Part shown: piece after piece, positions 61,702 to 64,000 of the stretch
Layout: the number at the start of each line of letters is the position of its first letter
Position numbering within the stretch: the first letter of the stretch is position 1
Assembly: GCA_028824685.1 (NCBI GenBank)
Contig: JAPPCZ010000082.1
Coordinates: forward strand, 1 to 64,000
DNA from: Candidatus Poribacteria bacterium
GTDB taxonomy: Bacteria; Poribacteria; WGA-4E; WGA-3G
Reading direction: 5' to 3'
DNA: 64,000 nucleotides
Translations under genes and position numbers: made by a program
The notes under the pieces: model-generated
Told to the model about the DNA's origin: nothing
Databases searched by the model: none
The model's input: the letters and a program-made list of their open reading frames with translations, nothing else

Positions 61702-62064
61702 CTATAAATCTGTCTTTCTCGTTACCATGATTGATGCTCGGCAGAATAATTGGTATAAACTTTCTTCAGCTTGCTGTCCTGAAAGGGGCAAGGCTGCTTT
61801 TCTACCCACAACTACAATATCAAAATGTGGCAGAACTTCAGGCTTAAGCAGGCGGTAGGCTTCACGAATAAGCCGTTTCACGCGGTTCCTCTGGACACTC
61901 TCACCTACCTTTTTACTGACTGTTATTCCTAACCGTGGCTGACTGAATTCTGTGTGGTAGACGTAGATAACGAAGTGAGTATTCCAGTTCTTTTTCCCTT
62001 TTTTATATGCTCTCTGAAATTCCCAAGTCTTCTTCAGTCTTTCTGGATGTGGTTGATACGGCAT
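61702..62064 (-). CDS. rnpA: Ribonuclease P protein component RnpA
   Basis: 120 residues. RnpA pattern: LKKTWEFQRAYKKGKKNWNT, FSQPRLGITVSKKVGESVQR and NRVKRLIREAYRLLKPEVLP (RNRxKRxxRE motif). It binds RNase P RNA to mature tRNA 5' ends. In most bacteria rpmH (L34) lies directly upstream; here only 116 bases separate rnpA from the HNH gene and they cannot encode L34, so rpmH is elsewhere. Confidence 0.95.
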   Translation of the reverse strand: MPYQPHPERLKKTWEFQRAYKKGKKNWNTHFVIYVYHTEFSQPRLGITVSKKVGESVQRNRVKRLIREAYRLLKPEVLPHFDIVVVGRKAALPLSGQQAEESLYQLFCRASIMVTRKTDL

Positions 62065-62180
62065 AACTTCAGGATTTATTCAGATTGAAAGTACCTTCTC
62101 CTTCGCGCAATTCTGAATGGTTTACTTTCTGCTTACACACATAACCGAAGAAGAATAAGCAAAACAACTGTCTTTCAGTT

Positions 62181-62693
62181 TCAATTTATATAAAGATACT
62201 TTTTCCAAGACGGATGGTAACCCCGAAAATGACGGTTGAGTTGCAAATACGTTAAGATTGAAGGCGTTTTCGGCATTCGTTTCAACTTGAAGTGCGTCTC
62301 ATGAAGCATCTGATTGCCTTTGTTATTGTTACAGCGTTTACAAGCGGTCACAACATTATCCCAAGTTGTCTTGCCACCCTTTGAAATTGGGATAACGTGG
62401 TCGAGCGTTAGCAGGGAAGCAGGAAACTCTCGGTGGCAGTATTGACATACATGTTGGTCGCGCGCAAGTACATTCTTACGGGAAAACTTGACAACACTGC
62501 GCGGCACATGCACGTAATTCACCAAGCGAATAACATGCGGCACTTTGACAATAGCAGATGGTGACCGTATTTCCGATTCAGACACTTCCTCTGTCTGAGC
62601 GGTTCCCTTAAAAACCATCTTCAGAGCGCGTCTGAGATTGCAAACATTAATTGCTTCATAACTGGCATTTAGCACTAAAACAGGTACTTCCAC
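62181..62693 (-). CDS. HNH endonuclease family protein
   Basis: 170 residues. C-terminal HNH domain: CQYCHREFPASLLTLDHVIP, SKGGKTTWDNVVTACKRCNN, NKGNQMLHE, i.e. two CxxC zinc pairs and the DH...N...N/H catalytic set. The N-terminal 60 residues (VPVLVLNASYEAINVCNLRR, ALKMVFKGTAQ) are the common front of the single-copy chromosomal HNH proteins often found beside housekeeping genes, not of phage homing enzymes. DNA target and role unknown; DNA repair or R-loop processing has been suggested only by analogy. AGTGGAAGTACC start region; ATG 62693. Confidence 0.9.
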   Translation of the reverse strand: MEVPVLVLNASYEAINVCNLRRALKMVFKGTAQTEEVSESEIRSPSAIVKVPHVIRLVNYVHVPRSVVKFSRKNVLARDQHVCQYCHREFPASLLTLDHVIPISKGGKTTWDNVVTACKRCNNNKGNQMLHETHFKLKRMPKTPSILTYLQLNRHFRGYHPSWKKYLYIN

Positions 62694-62785
62694 TCGCCTG
62701 TCCTCCTACAAGCAAGTATTCTGATTTTAGTCAAATAGTATTTTAACACATCTACGCGGCATTTGCAACTAAAATCTACATTCTT

Positions 62786-63161
62786 CAGGGTTATTCAGTT
62801 TTCAATATTTTGGGTGGTTTTTTGCTATGACGTTAATTTTATGTGTTGCCATCTTGTCCATGTCTTTAGCCCGTATGAAGAATAAATAAATATTTCGGTA
62901 ATTTCTTTAGTCCCGTAGGGACGCTATGTTTATAGAAAAATGTTACCCACCGCCTCTTGAGTTCCGTAGGAACGGCATAGAAGACTTAACATATCGTCCC
63001 TACCAAATCAACGCTATGAATGCGCCAAATCAACGGTATGAATGCCATTTAGGCATTCCCCGTATGGCATTCAGCGGGACTAAAGAACAATGTTCATGTT
63101 TATGGATATTAACTTTCAGTAAATCTCAATACCAGAAAACTCTTAAAACTGAATAACCCTG
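62786..63161. mobile_element. 376-bp MITE with 17-bp TIRs and 9-bp target duplication
   Basis: Left end CAGGGTTATTCAGTTTT, right end its inverted copy. TACATTCTT is directly repeated on both sides (before 62,786 and after 63,161). Same terminal sequence as the element at 29,860 with one change (TTYAG). Its interior is a repeat cluster: GTCCCGTAGGGAC, GTTCCGTAGGAAC and a GTCCCTAC/GGGAC palindrome split by two CAAATCAACG hairpins (about 63,000-63,085). No transposase. Confidence 0.87.
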
Positions 63162-63191
63162 TACATTCTTTCAGGTTCAAGTTTTTGAGTT

Positions 63192-63220
63192 TTACTATAA
63201 AATAGAACTGTGGTATAATT
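63192..63220 (+). promoter_or_regulatory. Probable promoter of the aspartate kinase gene
   Basis: TTTACT (63,192-63,197), 17-base spacer, perfect TATAAT (63,215-63,220), preceding a GGAGG ribosome site at 63,245-63,249 and TTG 63257. Confidence 0.6.
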
Positions 63221-63256
63221 GTCACGAACATACAATATTGGATTGGAGGATATGGA

Positions 63257-64000
63257 TTGTTAAAAGTATCAAAGTTTGGGGGGAGTTCCCTCGCGACAGC
63301 AGAGCAGGTTCGTCAAGTTTGCGACATAATTACTGCCGACTCAGCACGGCGATTAATTGTTGTGTCGGCACCCGGTAAACGTCACAGTGAAGATATAAAA
63401 GTAACCGATCTGCTAATCGCAGCAGCGTCGGAACGACTGATGGGAAAAATCGGTGCTTCGGAATGTGCTGAGGCTATTGAACGTTATCGGAATATCGCTG
63501 CTGAATTGGAACTCCCTGATGAGGTTGTTGACCCAATTGCTCACGACTTAACAGAACGTCTTGAAAACAGTACAGATGATGCTGATCTCTACATGGATAC
63601 GATGAAGGCAGGTGGAGAAGACAATTGTGCTCGTCTCATAGCACAGGTGCTGCAGGCGCGCGGTGTAGAAGCACACTATGTAAACCCGAAAGATGCGGGT
63701 TTACTACTTTCAGATGAACCTGGCAATGCCCAAGTTCTGCCCGAAGCATATAACCGCTTGCGAAACCTAAGCGAACGTCCCGGCATCACGATTTTTCCAG
63801 GATTTTTCGGTTATTCCAAAGAAGGACACATTGTAACCTTCTCTCGCGGCGGTTCGGATATTACAGGTGCTATTCTTGCCAGTGCGGTTCGGGCAGAAGT
63901 CTATGAGAATTTCACAGATGTCGACTCAGTGTTTGCTGCAAATCCGTCAATTGTATCAAATCCTGCTCCAATTTCGGAACTAACCTACCGTGAGATGCGT
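63257..64000 (+). CDS. lysC: Aspartate kinase (N-terminal 248 residues, cut by the window edge)
   Basis: Translation from TTG 63257 gives KVSKFGGSSLATAEQVRQVC (the KFGGSS ATP-site signature), IVVSAPGKRHSEDIKVTDLL (VVSAxG), then GITIFPGFFGYSKEGHIVTF (PGF.G), SRGGSDITGAILASAVRAEV (RGGSD) and YENFTDVDSVFAANPSIV (TDVDGV). It phosphorylates aspartate, the first step to lysine, threonine, methionine and diaminopimelate. The frame is open to the edge; the C-terminal ACT domains lie outside. ATG 63253 is out of frame, so TTG, 7 bases from GGAGG, is the likely start. The body resembles the monofunctional LysC / ThrA-type kinase with a short large-domain insert. Confidence 0.93.
   Translation, partial: MLKVSKFGGSSLATAEQVRQVCDIITADSARRLIVVSAPGKRHSEDIKVTDLLIAAASERLMGKIGASECAEAIERYRNIAAELELPDEVVDPIAHDLTERLENSTDDADLYMDTMKAGGEDNCARLIAQVLQARGVEAHYVNPKDAGLLLSDEPGNAQVLPEAYNRLRNLSERPGITIFPGFFGYSKEGHIVTFSRGGSDITGAILASAVRAEVYENFTDVDSVFAANPSIVSNPAPISELTYREMR

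Noticed and set aside
62694..63256. Replication origin next to the rnpA-yidC block
   Set aside because: I see no TTATCCACA-type DnaA boxes or AT-rich 13-mers; the space is filled by a MITE.
1..64000. Genome-wide reassignment of TGA to a sense codon
   Set aside because: TGA acts as a normal stop in several intact genes here (MATE at 1111-1113, FAH-family gene at 8617-8619), so only the two Cys-position TGAs need special reading.

Overview
ORGANISM. The window is about 64 kb of bacterial chromosome with moderate to low GC, no rRNA or tRNA genes that I can see, and intergenic spaces crowded with short palindromic repeats. The gene set combines two sulfatase-maturation-like (FGE) lipoproteins, an arylsulfatase, LamG and NHL/WD40 propeller proteins, Gfo/Idh/MocA dehydrogenases with a sugar isomerase, a multiheme cytochrome fused to TPRs, and decayed ISKra4-type transposases. 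This fits a Gram-negative heterotroph of the Candidatus Poribacteria / PVC neighbourhood. That placement is an inference from style, not proof.

LAYOUT. 0-2.5 kb: MATE exporter followed by a rhodanese with an in-frame TGA exactly at its catalytic Cys (candidate selenoprotein). 2.9-9.6 kb: M55 aminopeptidase, VOC protein, multiheme cytochrome/TPR, and an SDR plus FAH-family pair. 9.6-10.9 kb: non-coding or decayed DNA. 10.9-17.5 kb: tandem secreted paralogues, di-heme peroxidase, two FGE lipoproteins and an ABC ATPase. 18-28.8 kb: phosphoesterase, methyltransferase, sulfatase, ComM-like ATPase, K+ channel, DUF1844, sigma factor, LecA-like lectin, two cyclophilins and a LamG protein. 29-30.4 kb: dead transposase and MITEs. 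30.5-44.7 kb: glutamine-synthetase-like enzyme, an orphan TdeIII-type restriction enzyme, creatininase, aldolase, a CopG-type antitoxin with a DUF5677 neighbour, a WD40-protease fusion, a LamG protein, a sugar-catabolic trio and an ABC exporter. 45-56.8 kb: hisF, TolB-like propeller, murJ, DUF2203, thiD, NHL propeller, gdh, pdxJ, HAD hydrolase, pseudouridine synthase, and a second candidate selenoprotein (thioredoxin-TPR with TGA at the first Cys of CxxC and a SECIS-like hairpin). 57.2-62.7 kb: the conserved rnpA-yidD-yidC-jag-mnmE block and an HNH nuclease. 63.3 kb to the end: aspartate kinase, cut by the window edge.

MAIN OBSERVATIONS. (1) Two separate genes have TGA precisely at a catalytic Cys, which argues for selenocysteine. 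(2) Five otherwise unrelated exported proteins end in the same short tail, consensus K[LAV][TP]T.W[AG]..K, a candidate C-terminal sorting or processing signal. (3) The intergenic repeats form several families: hairpins whose stems co-vary between copies; small hairpins inserted into the centre of other hairpins at a C^GGG target without target duplication; two copies of a MITE with 17-bp ends and 9-10 bp target duplications; and TACCA-ended MITEs, one of which lengthens a lipoprotein signal region in frame.
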